A stretch of DNA of 64,000 nucleotides from Ww85 sp963745765 (GCA_963745765.1 CAVUYQ010000026.1:62001-126000), one strand, 5' to 3'. Numbered from the stretch's first letter, positions 1-9,260 are shown. The notes: generated by a model not told the origin, from the letters alone. A program made the numbers and translations.

Positions 1-129
1 GAAGTGCCTCTGGGACGAATGGCCGGCCTGCAGGATATCGCTGAAGCGGCATTGTATCTCGCCTCGGATGAAGGCAGCTTCATCAACGGTGTGGCCCTGC
101 CGGTTGATGGTGGTGTTACCGCCTATTGA
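1..129 (+). CDS. SDR family oxidoreductase, C-terminal part (runs off left edge)
   Basis: Only the last 42 codons are in the window. They read as the C-terminal end of a classical short-chain dehydrogenase: a PLGRM-type segment, an AEAALYLAS helix, then the FINGVALPVDGG strand-turn that closes the Rossmann fold in this family. The NAD(P) motif and catalytic Tyr lie outside. A degenerate copy of the same protein is found at about 11.7-12.4 kb, so this is probably the intact paralogue. It ends about 80 bases before the GntR regulator and is probably part of the same sugar-acid locus. The substrate is unknown. Confidence 0.85.
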   Translation, partial: EVPLGRMAGLQDIAEAALYLASDEGSFINGVALPVDGGVTAY

Positions 130-212
130 TGTAAGCTCTGTCCAGGGAAGGTGATTCAAGCTGATTTTTCAAATTCCTTAATTGTAGAGTAGTAAAGAAA
201 GGAGACGATTTC

Positions 213-956
213 TTGGGACAGAACCTGATCAAGAATATAAAGAGCGAGAAAGTGCATGCTCAGGTCTATGAGCAGCTGAGAACGCTCCTTCTGGAAGGTC
301 ACTGGACCGCCGGTGAAAAAATTCCTTCTGAAGCGGAATTGTGCCATATGACCGGTGTCAGCCGGGTTTCCGTCAGGACAGCCCTTAAATCTCTTATCGC
401 CCAGGGTTTTCTTGTATCAAAACAGGGTGACGGGACTTTTGTCGTTGATGTTTCGGTCGACATGAATATGGATATCCTTGTTCCAATCATCGGACTGGAT
501 AAGAAGAATATTCTTGAAGTTCTTGAGTATCGAAAAATACTCGAAGTGGGCATTGTCCCGCTCGTATTCCAAAATCTTACCGGAGACGATCTGGACTATC
601 TCGAGCGCAACCTTGAGGAACTTGAACAGACTTCGGAAGAGTGCATCAAAACCATTACCACGCTTGATCTGGCCTTTCACCGGAAGCTCTGCGTGATTTC
701 CGGTAATTCCCTGATTATTAAAGTTAACCAGATCCTCGGCAACCTGTTCAGAAAATCGATGGAAGATGTTGTCGTGGCGCTTGGTAACCAGACGGGCAGG
801 AGATACCACCGGAAAATTTTCGAGGCGATGCAGGAAGGGAACCAGCTGAAAACAATAAAGATTCTTGAAGAACATATTCAAAATACCATTGATAGTATTA
901 AGCGGTCCGAGTTAAAAAAAATAGATGACGGCCGGATGATCAAGAAAAGAAACTGA
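213..956 (+). CDS. FadR-subfamily GntR transcriptional regulator
   Basis: DNA-binding repressor or activator of 247 residues. The N-terminal winged helix-turn-helix (about residues 15-80) carries the GntR pattern: VYEQLRTLLLEGHW, then GEKIPSEAELCHMTGVSRVSVRTAL, then a QGDGTFV wing. Residues about 95-230 form the all-helical FCD ligand-binding domain (EYRKILEVGI, then DLAFHRKLC). FCD domains usually bind small carboxylates with a metal. The start is TTG, chosen because GAAAGGAG lies about 9 bases upstream and no ATG is in place. It sits at the head of the sugar-acid catabolic genes, so it probably senses the sugar acid or a breakdown product. A FadR-type palindrome at 8610-8629 before the TRAP operon is a candidate target. 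Confidence 0.9.
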   Translation: MGQNLIKNIKSEKVHAQVYEQLRTLLLEGHWTAGEKIPSEAELCHMTGVSRVSVRTALKSLIAQGFLVSKQGDGTFVVDVSVDMNMDILVPIIGLDKKNILEVLEYRKILEVGIVPLVFQNLTGDDLDYLERNLEELEQTSEECIKTITTLDLAFHRKLCVISGNSLIIKVNQILGNLFRKSMEDVVVALGNQTGRRYHRKIFEAMQEGNQLKTIKILEEHIQNTIDSIKRSELKKIDDGRMIKKRN

Positions 957-1068
957 CGCGTTAAAGCTGCCGCGCCGCAGTGAATAAACCATGTCAAGCC
1001 GGGGATGACCCTGTAAATTCTCAAAAAAACCCATTAAAGGCGCGCAACCATGCAAAAGAGGCATCTGA

Positions 1069-1707
1069 ATGAGTGATTCGAAAATGATTGATGATTTGAT
1101 TACCTATAGCAGGATTCTTTACGAGCGAAAACTGATCCATGCCACTGGCGGCAATACAAGCGTCAGAAAGGGAGATATTGCCTGGATCAGCCAGACCGGG
1201 GCAAAACTCGGTGAATTGACTGAGGCTGAAATTGTCAAGGTTGATCTCAATGGTAAGGTTTTGGAAGGCACTGCCCCTTCAAAGGAAATGGGGATGCATC
1301 TGGCCATGTACCGGGCCAGAAAAAACGCCGGGGCGGCGATCCACCCGCACCCGACCTTTTCGGTCGCCCACTCAACGCTTGTTGCGGAAGAAACTACCGA
1401 TTCGATTCCGCCCTATACGGCTGCCTTCTACGTACGTGCCGGACGTGTACCGTTGGTTGCTTATCATGCCTCCGGTGCCCATTCCCTGCATGAAGCGGTT
1501 GAAGCGCTCGCTGCCGATTACCATGCGCTCCTTCTGCGCCAGCATGGCCTTCTCGTTACCGGGAAAGACATGGCCGATGCGCTTGGAATTGTGGAAGAAA
1601 TTGAACAATGTTGCCAGATTGCCGTGGCCACCGGTGGAAAGGGCGCCTGTTTAACCGAGGAGCAGCGTCAGGCGATTGATAAGGCCATGGGCCGATCCTG
1701 GAAATAA
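1069..1707 (+). CDS. Class II aldolase/adducin family protein (OtnC-like)
   Basis: A 212-residue zinc-dependent class II aldolase of the fuculose-phosphate aldolase fold. Visible are the N-terminal TGGNTSVR loop, the KEMGMHLAMY helix with the catalytic Glu, the metal-binding HPHP pair (about residues 92-94), and a third ligand in LLLRQHGLLV. Length matches the family (about 210-215). It lies 21 bases before a four-carbon acid sugar kinase, the same pairing as the OtnC/OtnK tetronate pathway. A role as a 3-oxo-tetronate 4-phosphate decarboxylase or phospho-aldolase is therefore the best inference. The exact substrate cannot be read from sequence. Confidence 0.85.
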   Translation: MSDSKMIDDLITYSRILYERKLIHATGGNTSVRKGDIAWISQTGAKLGELTEAEIVKVDLNGKVLEGTAPSKEMGMHLAMYRARKNAGAAIHPHPTFSVAHSTLVAEETTDSIPPYTAAFYVRAGRVPLVAYHASGAHSLHEAVEALAADYHALLLRQHGLLVTGKDMADALGIVEEIEQCCQIAVATGGKGACLTEEQRQAIDKAMGRSWK

Positions 1708-1728
1708 CTCTAACAAAACGAGCGAGAT

Positions 1729-3090
1729 ATGAATCCATTATTGCTGGCTTTTTATGGAGACGACTTTACCGGTTCAGCCGATGCGATGGAGGCCCTGACG
1801 ATTAATGGTGTCAAGACGGCACTCTTTCTCGGACACCCTACCGAAGAACTATTGAAAGCACGGCTTGCAAATCTGCAGGCGGTTGGCATATCCGGCGTTA
1901 GCAGGACCATGACGCCGACCCAGATGGATGAAGAACTGCCGGCCCAGTTTGCCCTGTTAAATAGCCTGAAGCCCCGTCTTATTCATTACAAGGTCTGTGC
2001 CACATTTGACTCCGCACCGGATATCGGCAGCATCGGACATGCTGCCGATATCGCCTTTGATGTCATTAAACCCTCTTATGGCGTCATCGTTCAGGGCATA
2101 CCGCTGCTCGGCCGCTATATTGTCTTCGGCAATCACTTTACGGTGTACGGGGATCAACGGTATCGGCTCGATCGTCATCCGGTGATGAGCAAACACCCGA
2201 TAACCCCGATGGGAGAAGGTGATCTCCGCGAGCATTTCGCCAAAATGTCAAAAAAGTCTGTCAAGCTCATCGATCTTCTTCATCTCAAGCAGTCGCATGA
2301 ATCTTTATCTGACCGCTTTGATCAGTATGTAGCCGAAGGCAACGATATTATTCTCTTTGATACGCTGGATGATACCAATCTCATGCAGATCGGCCGATTA
2401 ATCCATGAAAAATCCGAGCATGCGAGGATCTATGCCATCGGTTCCTCGGGCTTTGAGTATGCCATGGCCCGTTACTGGCAGACTGAAGGGCTGGTTTCAA
2501 AGCCGGAAGAGTTTCCTGCGGTGGGTCCCGTCGATCAGCTTATCGTAGTATCCGGCAGTGCCGCAGCGAATACCGCGGAACAGATCAGATATGCCATTGA
2601 TCAGGGCTTTGCCGGAATAAAACTGAACACCGACCTCCTCGTTGATGAGCAGACCGCGGAAACAGAGAGGAACAGGGTAATTGAGCTGTCTCTCGGCCAT
2701 CTGAGGCAGAATAAGAGCATCCTGCTTTCTGCCACCATTGGACCGGATGACCCGATCATCCGGAAGACCAGGGACCGGGTCCGGGAACTGGGTATCGATC
2801 AGAGTGAAACCGGCAAACTTATCGGCAGGCAGCAGGGTCTGATACTGCGTGAGCTGATTCAACAGACAAGACTCGGCAGGGTCTGTGTTGCCGGCGGTGA
2901 CACCTGCAGCTATACGCTGCGCCAGCTCGATATCCATTCACTGGAACTGTTGATGCCGATCAAGCCGGCCGCACCCTTGTGCCTTGCATCATCAGATAAT
3001 CCTGTTTTCGATGGTCTGCAGGTGGCTTCCAAGGGAGGCCAGATCGGTGATCCCGATTATTTCATCCAGGTCTTGGAGGGGAGACGATAA
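1729..3090 (+). CDS. Four-carbon acid sugar kinase family protein (DUF1537, OtnK-like)
   Basis: 453 residues with the two-domain layout of the four-carbon acid sugar kinases. The N-terminal substrate domain begins with FYGDDFTGSADAMEAL (acidic DD pair). The C-terminal nucleotide-binding domain ends with the glycine-rich AGGDTCSYTLRQL segment and the LCLASSDNPVF / SKGGQIGDPDYF motif near the C-terminus. Members phosphorylate 3-oxo-tetronates or related sugar acids using ATP. It follows the aldolase closely and probably supplies its phosphorylated substrate. Annotated paralogues are 400-480 residues, so it looks full length. Confidence 0.87.
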   Translation: MNPLLLAFYGDDFTGSADAMEALTINGVKTALFLGHPTEELLKARLANLQAVGISGVSRTMTPTQMDEELPAQFALLNSLKPRLIHYKVCATFDSAPDIGSIGHAADIAFDVIKPSYGVIVQGIPLLGRYIVFGNHFTVYGDQRYRLDRHPVMSKHPITPMGEGDLREHFAKMSKKSVKLIDLLHLKQSHESLSDRFDQYVAEGNDIILFDTLDDTNLMQIGRLIHEKSEHARIYAIGSSGFEYAMARYWQTEGLVSKPEEFPAVGPVDQLIVVSGSAAANTAEQIRYAIDQGFAGIKLNTDLLVDEQTAETERNRVIELSLGHLRQNKSILLSATIGPDDPIIRKTRDRVRELGIDQSETGKLIGRQQGLILRELIQQTRLGRVCVAGGDTCSYTLRQLDIHSLELLMPIKPAAPLCLASSDNPVFDGLQVASKGGQIGDPDYFIQVLEGRR

Positions 3091-3165
3091 CGGTTTTCCA
3101 TTAATATCATAATGATACCTTTAATATATGGAGTAAATGCCTGCTGAAAAAAGGAGAGCATAGAG

Positions 3166-4197
3166 ATGAAAGCGCTTGTATTGGAAGAGTATAATAAATT
3201 TGTCTACAAAGACATGGATGTCCCGGAAATCGGCGACAAAGAGGTCTTGATTGAAGTTAAGGCCTGCGGCATCTGCGGCAGCGATGTGCATGGTATGGAC
3301 GGCAGCAGTGGTCGGCGGAATCCTCCGCTGATCATGGGGCATGAAGCATCCGGGATCATCGTCAAGAAAGGTAAAAGCGTCAGTGATTTCTCCGAAGGGG
3401 ATCGTGTTACCTTTGATTCCACCGTTTATTGCGGTGAATGTTTTTATTGTCGCAAGGGCCTTATTAACCTCTGCGACAATCGGCGGGTGCTCGGTGTCGC
3501 GCCCAAAGAATACCGGCAGCATGGTGCCTTTGCCGAATATGTTGCCGTTCCCGAGCATATCCTCTACCGGTTGCCGGACGGACTCTCTTTTGAGCAGGCG
3601 GCTATGGTCGAACCGGTCTCCATTGCCTTCCACGCCGTTGCCCTGACCCCGATCTCTCTCAATGACAGTGTTGTGGTCATTGGTGCCGGGATGGTCGGTA
3701 TTTTTGTTATCCAGGCACTGCGGGCTGCAGGCTGCGGTAAAATCATTGCGGTGGATCTTGAGAAAAGCAAACTGGATCTGGCCCTGCAGCTGGGAGCCGA
3801 TTACGCTCTGCAGGCAGGCCAGGTTGATGTCCCGGCAGAAGTGCGGAAATTGACCGATAATCGCGGGGCAACACTGGCAGTGGAGGTCGTTGGCAATACC
3901 GCGGCCGTCAATACGGCAATCTCATCACTGCGTAAGGGCGGTGCACTTACTATCGTCGGCAATCTCGCACCTACCGTTGAGTTTCCTTTGCAGGAAGTGG
4001 TTACCAGGCAGATAAGCGTCAGAGGCTCCTGCTCGTCATGCGGTGAATATCCTGCCTGCCTGGACATGATCGCCCGGGGAGCTATCAATGTTGATGCCCT
4101 GATAAGCAAGGTCGCCCCGCTCACGGAAGGAGCATCCTGGTTTGAGCGCCTTTACAACAAGGAGCAGGGCTTAATGAAGGTTATTTTGACGCCGTAA
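3166..4197 (+). CDS. Zinc-dependent alcohol/polyol dehydrogenase (MDR family)
   Basis: 343 residues, cytosolic medium-chain dehydrogenase. The catalytic zinc site is marked by CGICGSDVHG and GHEASGIIVKKG. The structural zinc loop has the four-Cys pattern CGECFYCRKGLINLC (about residues 90-105). The Rossmann domain follows with VVVIGAGMVGIF and an acidic residue after the second strand (VDLEKSK), suggesting NAD. GGAG lies upstream of the ATG. It is flanked by the kinase and an SDR, so it likely oxidises a hydroxyl of the sugar acid or an alditol feeding the pathway. Related annotated families include sorbitol and threonine dehydrogenases. Confidence 0.9.
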   Translation: MKALVLEEYNKFVYKDMDVPEIGDKEVLIEVKACGICGSDVHGMDGSSGRRNPPLIMGHEASGIIVKKGKSVSDFSEGDRVTFDSTVYCGECFYCRKGLINLCDNRRVLGVAPKEYRQHGAFAEYVAVPEHILYRLPDGLSFEQAAMVEPVSIAFHAVALTPISLNDSVVVIGAGMVGIFVIQALRAAGCGKIIAVDLEKSKLDLALQLGADYALQAGQVDVPAEVRKLTDNRGATLAVEVVGNTAAVNTAISSLRKGGALTIVGNLAPTVEFPLQEVVTRQISVRGSCSSCGEYPACLDMIARGAINVDALISKVAPLTEGASWFERLYNKEQGLMKVILTP

Positions 4198-4238
4198 AAT
4201 AGTACGGTTTCCACCGTTTCACTGCCTTGAGGTAAGCT

Positions 4239-5021
4239 ATGAGTACTCATTTATTTGATTTATCCGGAAAAGTCGCCGTTGTCACCGGAGCCAGCCGCGG
4301 TCTCGGCCAGTACCTGGCGCGAGCCCTGGCCGGAGCCGGTGCCGATCTTGTGATTACCAGCCGGACCGTTGAGTCGTTGGCAGCATTTGCTGCGGAAATA
4401 GAAGCGCTCGGCCGACGGGTCCTTCCTTTGGCCCTGGATGTCAGAGACCAGCAAAGTATTCAGAAAATGGCCGAAGCGGCTTTCGACCATTACAAAAAAA
4501 TCGATATCCTCGTTAACAATGCCGGCTGTAATGTCAGGAAACCGGCCGTGGACATTTCCTGGGATGACTGGAATCTTGTTCTGGATACCAATCTGCGCGG
4601 GGGGTTTTTCGTGGCCCAGGCGGTAGCCAAAAAGATGATTCCCGCCCAATACGGCAGGATAGTCAACATCGGCTCGGTTACGACCGTCGCCGGATATGCC
4701 GGGATAACACCTTATTGTGCCAGTCGCGGCGGTGTCAAGCAGATGACCATGAGTCTGGCTGACGACTGGGGTCAACATGGCATCACGGTAAACTGTCTGG
4801 CGCCGGGCTGGTTCAAAACAGCACAGACCAAGGTTCTCTATGACAACCAGGAATGGGTCGACTACCTCGTAGATCGTATTCCGTTAAAGCGGGTAGGGCA
4901 GCCTCATGACCTGGATGGAACGGTTATCTTTCTTGCTTCCGACGCCAGTGCCTACATAACCGGACAGACCATTCTGGTTGATGGCGGAATCAGCACCGGA
5001 TCGACCAAAGCCACCGTTTAG
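4239..5021 (+). CDS. SDR family oxidoreductase (gluconate 5-dehydrogenase-like)
   Basis: 260 residues with a complete classical SDR set: TGASRGLGQ cofactor loop near residue 16, NNAG at about 90, the catalytic Ser in NIGSV and YCASRGG. The usual YxxxK active site reads YCASR here, so the Lys position is Arg. The C-terminus closes with ITGQTILVDGG. The start is preceded by GAGG. It sits between the zinc dehydrogenase and the dehydratase, consistent with oxidation or reduction of a keto-sugar acid. The Lys-to-Arg change at the active site is unusual and could lower or alter catalysis. Confidence 0.88.
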   Translation: MSTHLFDLSGKVAVVTGASRGLGQYLARALAGAGADLVITSRTVESLAAFAAEIEALGRRVLPLALDVRDQQSIQKMAEAAFDHYKKIDILVNNAGCNVRKPAVDISWDDWNLVLDTNLRGGFFVAQAVAKKMIPAQYGRIVNIGSVTTVAGYAGITPYCASRGGVKQMTMSLADDWGQHGITVNCLAPGWFKTAQTKVLYDNQEWVDYLVDRIPLKRVGQPHDLDGTVIFLASDASAYITGQTILVDGGISTGSTKATV

Positions 5022-5181
5022 GCGGAGAAGAAAGGTCGACGAGGATGGTTGTACCCGAAGAAGCGCTGTCTTGATTTATCCTAATATTGCCTTGTGGCTG
5101 GGAAATTAACCATCCGGATATTGAACTGATGAGATACCGGAGGATTCTTCGAACGTAAGCTTCCGGTCATGGGTAGGATTA

Positions 5182-7347
5182 ATGACAAGTGATAATTTTC
5201 AAGACCTGACCATAAAAGAGGCGTTCAACCCGTATAGAGAATGTATTCAAGGTCGGGCCAATGAGCCGATCTGTGTCCTGTCCATAATGGATAGATCACG
5301 GGAAGTAGCGCGCGCCGTTGATCCCTCGCTTGACCCCGGCCCAGTCTCTCTTTCTGAAATAGTGCATCGGCTGGTCATTAACCGGCCGCGCATTGCCGTC
5401 ATAACCGGTTCGCCTGACCATCCTGCCCATATACGGGATGAAATGCATATCAGCCTGGCGGTGCTCAGGATCTGGCAGAACGGCGGCGTTCCCTTTGTTT
5501 TCGGTATTCCCGTGATCTGTGACGGAACTGCCCAGAACAACATCGGCCAGAGCTATTCTCTTGTCTCGCGCAATATTACGGCCGCCGCCGTCAACACAAC
5601 CTTTGAGGGGCACTCCTACCATGCTGCCTATGTGCTCTCAAGTTGTGACAAATTTCCCTCTGCGGTGATGAGCGGTCTGGCGGCTGCGGACGTGGCACGC
5701 AGTCATAAAGATCGCGGGCAGGCGCCGGTCTGGGCTGTTTTCGTGCCATCCCACGTTCTCAGGGGCGGTACAATCAGCGCCGAGACCCGCGGACGGTTGC
5801 ACGGGCTAATCGATAAAGCGCGTCGCAAGGGATTTGACGATCTCGCAGCTGATATAACAGATACCATGCGCTATATCCTGCAATGTTCATCCGCTGAGGC
5901 CTTTTGGGGACAGATGAAGCTTGCGGTGCAGTATGGATTACTGCGTGAAGATGAAGGCCGGATGATTATGGATGAGCTGGCTGTTGCCACCTGTCACTGC
6001 AATGGCGGAATCTGTGCTTTCAATGGTACCGGAAACTCGTCACGGACTTTGGTCAGTGCGCTTGGTCTGACACCTCCCGAGGCAGAACTCCTGATGGATG
6101 TCCCTGCATCGGATGTGGTTGCCCAGTGCGTTGATATGCTTTACCGCAGCCTGAACCGGACAGATTATCGTATTACCAATATCCTTGCCGCAAACTTTGC
6201 CAATGCGGTACGCATTCATAATGCCACCGGCAGCTCATCGAACATCCTGCTGCACCTGCCTGCCGTGATGCGTTATGCCGGGTTTGCTATTAGCATCGAT
6301 GATTATGAAAAAGTCCGCAGCCAAACCCCTGTTCCGGAAATCTTCGCCCATAGTCTGACGGAGAACCGGGATACGTTCGTACTGGCTCAACAGTATGCCA
6401 GGGGGCAGCATCACGGCATGGAAAGTCTTTACCGGATCCTGACTGATCTTGGCTGCAGGATGGACCTTGATGCGCCAACCATGACCGGACAGAGTTGGGG
6501 TGAAAGAATTGCGGAGATAAAAGAACCGGTTTCATCGGAATTGGGGGAAGATTCGGTTATTCGACCCACGCCGGTAAGGCAGACGTCAGGAGTTGAAGTA
6601 CTGCGCGGGAACTTCATGTCGACGGCGGTAATCAAACTGGCAGGAATGTCTGATCACCAGTTGCGCTATTTTGATGATCACCTGTTTATTGTCCGCTATT
6701 ATGAAAATGAGAAGGATTGTGTTGCAGAAATGGCCTCACCGGCCTTTATGGAAAACCTCCGGCAGATTGTCGAGCAGCTGCCGGCAACGATCATCGCTGC
6801 TATTCTGGCATATAATTCAAAAGGCGGGCCGGTAAACTATTCCGAGAATACCTTTTCGGACCTGCTGCAGAAAGCTTTTCTGTCTTTTGTCTTTGTCATT
6901 GCCGGACAGGGCCCAAAGGCCTTCGGCATGCCGGAGATGTATGTGCCCTCGCAGAATCTCAAACATCATCAACTGCTGGAAGCATCTTCGCTGCTCATTA
7001 CCGATGGACGTTATTCGGGAGTGACCAAGGGTGCCTGTATCGGGCATGTCACACCTGAAGCCTTTGAAGGCGGCGGTATCGGTCAGCTTATCGATGGTGA
7101 TGTGATGTGGCTGCGGATCAGGGAGAAAAATCTCAGTATCATCGATCCGGTCGCCCTTGAGAGCGGCAGGGTTGCCGTCTTGAAGCAGTTGCCTGCGCGA
7201 GGGTCGCTTGTTGCCGCCCGGGGAGAAAAAATGCGTGAGAGAAGCATGCAGGTTGCCGCTTCCAATCTGATGACTGACGTCACCAGCGCGGAAAAGGGCT
7301 GTGTCCCCTCTGCGGTCGATCTCCGTGCGGTAAATTCTTTGCCTTGA
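5182..7347 (+). CDS. Dihydroxy-acid/sugar-acid dehydratase (IlvD/Edd family)
   Basis: 721 residues, longer than IlvD or Edd (about 570-620) and nearer in size to the sugar-acid dehydratases. Three Cys typical of the family's Fe-S cluster are visible: in PVICDGTAQN, in SSCDKFPSAVMSG, and in CNGGICAFNGTGNSS. The C-terminal part has the conserved DGRYSGVTKGACIGHVTPEA segment followed by GGGIGQLIDGD. It would dehydrate a 2,3-dihydroxy acid to a 2-keto-3-deoxy acid. In this locus the substrate is probably an aldonic or tetronic acid rather than a branched-chain amino acid precursor, because no ilv genes are nearby. A 160-base gap separates it from the SDR. Confidence 0.88.
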   Translation: MTSDNFQDLTIKEAFNPYRECIQGRANEPICVLSIMDRSREVARAVDPSLDPGPVSLSEIVHRLVINRPRIAVITGSPDHPAHIRDEMHISLAVLRIWQNGGVPFVFGIPVICDGTAQNNIGQSYSLVSRNITAAAVNTTFEGHSYHAAYVLSSCDKFPSAVMSGLAAADVARSHKDRGQAPVWAVFVPSHVLRGGTISAETRGRLHGLIDKARRKGFDDLAADITDTMRYILQCSSAEAFWGQMKLAVQYGLLREDEGRMIMDELAVATCHCNGGICAFNGTGNSSRTLVSALGLTPPEAELLMDVPASDVVAQCVDMLYRSLNRTDYRITNILAANFANAVRIHNATGSSSNILLHLPAVMRYAGFAISIDDYEKVRSQTPVPEIFAHSLTENRDTFVLAQQYARGQHHGMESLYRILTDLGCRMDLDAPTMTGQSWGERIAEIKEPVSSELGEDSVIRPTPVRQTSGVEVLRGNFMSTAVIKLAGMSDHQLRYFDDHLFIVRYYENEKDCVAEMASPAFMENLRQIVEQLPATIIAAILAYNSKGGPVNYSENTFSDLLQKAFLSFVFVIAGQGPKAFGMPEMYVPSQNLKHHQLLEASSLLITDGRYSGVTKGACIGHVTPEAFEGGGIGQLIDGDVMWLRIREKNLSIIDPVALESGRVAVLKQLPARGSLVAARGEKMRERSMQVAASNLMTDVTSAEKGCVPSAVDLRAVNSLP

Positions 7348-7381
7348 ATCGAATGGTTGGTGACCGAGGGGAACAAACCTG

Positions 7382-7600
7382 TTCAGGATCGAAAGTGTTG
7401 ATTTTTTCTACCTGAGCATGCCTGAAATCACTGCCGGTCGACTCCGCCGGCATGGTGCATCTGCCCGAAAGGCCGGGGCTCGGCATGACACCAAATCCTG
7501 AAACGATCCATAAGTACCTGCAGCCAGTTGAAATATTCATCGGAGATCAGTGCGTTTATTCCACACCTTCATGGAAGGAACCAGTAATTGTAGAAAGGAT
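7382..7600 (+). pseudogene. Collapsed enolase-superfamily (mandelate racemase-like) gene
   Basis: Two ends of one protein family lie back to back in different frames. In one frame, positions 7382-7432 read FRIESVDFFYLSMPEIT, the typical N-terminal strand of mandelate racemase/muconate lactonising enzymes. From about 7437 another frame reads PVDSAGMVHLPERPGLGM followed by NPETIHKYL, the typical C-terminal PGLG segment. About 1 kb of coding sequence (the catalytic barrel) that should separate them is missing. The remnant lies just after the dehydratase gene and may be a former second dehydratase of the pathway. The identification rests on short but characteristic motifs. Confidence 0.6.
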
Positions 7601-7880
7601 GTTTCATAAACCACCCACTGCTTTCCAAAAGTTACTCTTTGCTGCTCATCCTGCCCTTCCTCGCGCAGAACAACGCGCTTATAGTATGGGAATGGTTTTT
7701 GCCGGGTGGTGTTGGCCCCCATCTTTCATGAACATTTTCTCATGATTTAATTAAAACAGTGCTTGATTATTAACCTGACATGTTCAATCATTATAATAAT
7801 ACGTCATTGAGGATGGGGCTTGAAAGGAGCCTGGCAGAAACTTTCTCCAGATAATGTCTATCTATTCGTTGCCTATTTGA

Positions 7881-8539
7881 ATGTTGAGAAATAATAGCGG
7901 TTCAGCGTTCTTTTTTGATTTTGATGGTGCCCTTTCGGTTCTACGACCATTAAGACGGGCGCTTATAGAAAACTCTTCCGTTTCTGTAACTCCAAGATGC
8001 TTTCATAGATTGTTGCATAGCACCAGATGCATGCTGGTATTATCCGGGTTGAGAAAATCGCCTTCGCCTGCGAGCACATCTTTGGCACACCTCATTCCAG
8101 CCAGGAACTTTCTGACCAGTCAGCTCAATACTCAGCCCTCGTTTTTGAAAAAGTCATCGAAACTAAGTGGATTCCTGGAGCTGAAGTATTTCTTCAAGCA
8201 CATTATCAGCACGTCCCTCTTGTCGTCATTTCGGGGACACCGGAACACGAGCTAAAAGAAGTAATCAGACTGCGTGGAATGAGATCATACTTCCGAAAAA
8301 TCCTGGGTTCCCCTACCAGAAAACCCGACCACATCCATGCTCTGGTCAAACGTTACAATCTTGAAGTGGAGAAGTGCGTTTTTATTGGAGATGCCCTGAC
8401 CGATTATTATGCTGCCCAAGAAACCGGGGTAACTTTTATCGGGATAAGAGGTGAAGCTGAGTTCCCTCCCGGTATCATGGTGCTCTTTGATTGCATCGGT
8501 CTGGAAGAGGCGATAAATAGCAGAGGAAAAATCTCTTAA
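7881..8539 (+). pseudogene. HAD-superfamily phosphatase pseudogene
   Basis: The start is in one frame (AFFFDFDGALS, motif I of HAD enzymes). From about 7949 the protein continues in a second frame (IKTGAYRKLF, then HAGIIRVEKI). In that second frame there are stops at 8006-8008 and 8018-8020. The rest is open and carries motif II-like VVISGTPEHE, a Lys region, and the motif IV acidic loop VFIGDALTDYYAAQ. The gene therefore has a frameshift and two nonsense codons near its 5' end. A truncated product starting at 8027 would lack the nucleophilic Asp. It is probably nonfunctional. Confidence 0.8.
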
Positions 8540-8579
8540 TTCAAGGGAGTGTCTTACTGACTATGGAATAGGAATAAAC

Positions 8580-8607
8580 TTGACAAACAGAAACGCTAGG
8601 GTATTTT
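8580..8607 (+). promoter_or_regulatory. Sigma-70-type promoter of the TRAP operon
   Basis: TTGACA at 8580-8585 and TATTTT at 8602-8607 are separated by 16 bases, a good sigma-70 arrangement. It lies about 135 bases upstream of dctQ and immediately before the palindrome at 8610-8629. Predicted from sequence only. Confidence 0.5.
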
Positions 8608-8609
8608 TC

Positions 8610-8629
8610 GTTGTAATTTGTATTACAAC
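8610..8629. promoter_or_regulatory. FadR-type GntR operator palindrome
   Basis: GTTGTAATTTGTATTACAAC is a perfect 8-bp inverted repeat with a 4-base centre. It contains TTGTATTACAA, which fits the TNGTNNNACNA pattern typical of FadR-subfamily regulators. It directly follows the predicted -10 box, so a bound repressor would cover the transcription start. The FCD regulator encoded at 213-956 is the likely ligand-responsive partner (inference). Confidence 0.55.
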
Positions 8630-8741
8630 CTACATCTATGATTTCTCTGTAATAACGTCTTGATTTACCTGATGATAATGGAGGCCAGAACGTACTGCCA
8701 GAAACGAGCTGTTTGCCGGAACTACTATGAGGTAAGGTTAA

Positions 8742-9260
8742 ATGACCGAAATACAAAATAAAACCAAATTGCAGTCGATTGAGGAATGGTTGTCCCGGAT
8801 TGTCGGGGGCTTCATAGGCCTCCTCCTTGGTCTGATGGTTATCATCGTTTTCTCAAATGTTATTGCCAGGTATTTCCTCAATTCATCTCTTGCCTGGTCT
8901 GAAGAGATCTCACGATTCATGCTTATCTGGCTGGCTTTTCTGGGTTCTTATCTTGCCTTTGTAAAAAACGAACATCTTGGGCTCGACCTGATTGTCTTTT
9001 TACCACCAAAACCCGCTGTTATTATCCGAACGATAGCAGGCTTGCTGACCATCATTGCCCTGGGGATCATCCTGTATGGCGGGTGGTCAGTCACCTCATT
9101 TACCATCCAGAGCGGCTGGACATCTCCCGCCTTGGCCATTCCATACGGCTATATTTATGCGGTTGTGCCGTTTTGTGCAGTTCTTCTTTTCCTGCAATCT
9201 ATATTAAGGATGGGACGACTCTTCAAAAACCTCATCAGGGTCTTTAAAGGAGAAGAATAA
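8742..9260 (+). CDS. dctQ: TRAP transporter small permease (DctQ)
   Basis: 172 residues with four predicted membrane helices: about 22-45, 52-70, 88-112 and 132-153. The family hallmark ARYFLNSSLAWSEEISRF follows helix 1, and the LVF/GLDL segment precedes helix 3. DctQ and DctM together form the inner-membrane part of a sodium-driven tripartite transporter for C4-type or sugar acids. The stop codon overlaps the dctM start by one base. The promoter and operator just upstream suggest the operon is controlled separately from the catabolic genes. Confidence 0.9.
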   Translation: MTEIQNKTKLQSIEEWLSRIVGGFIGLLLGLMVIIVFSNVIARYFLNSSLAWSEEISRFMLIWLAFLGSYLAFVKNEHLGLDLIVFLPPKPAVIIRTIAGLLTIIALGIILYGGWSVTSFTIQSGWTSPALAIPYGYIYAVVPFCAVLLFLQSILRMGRLFKNLIRVFKGEE

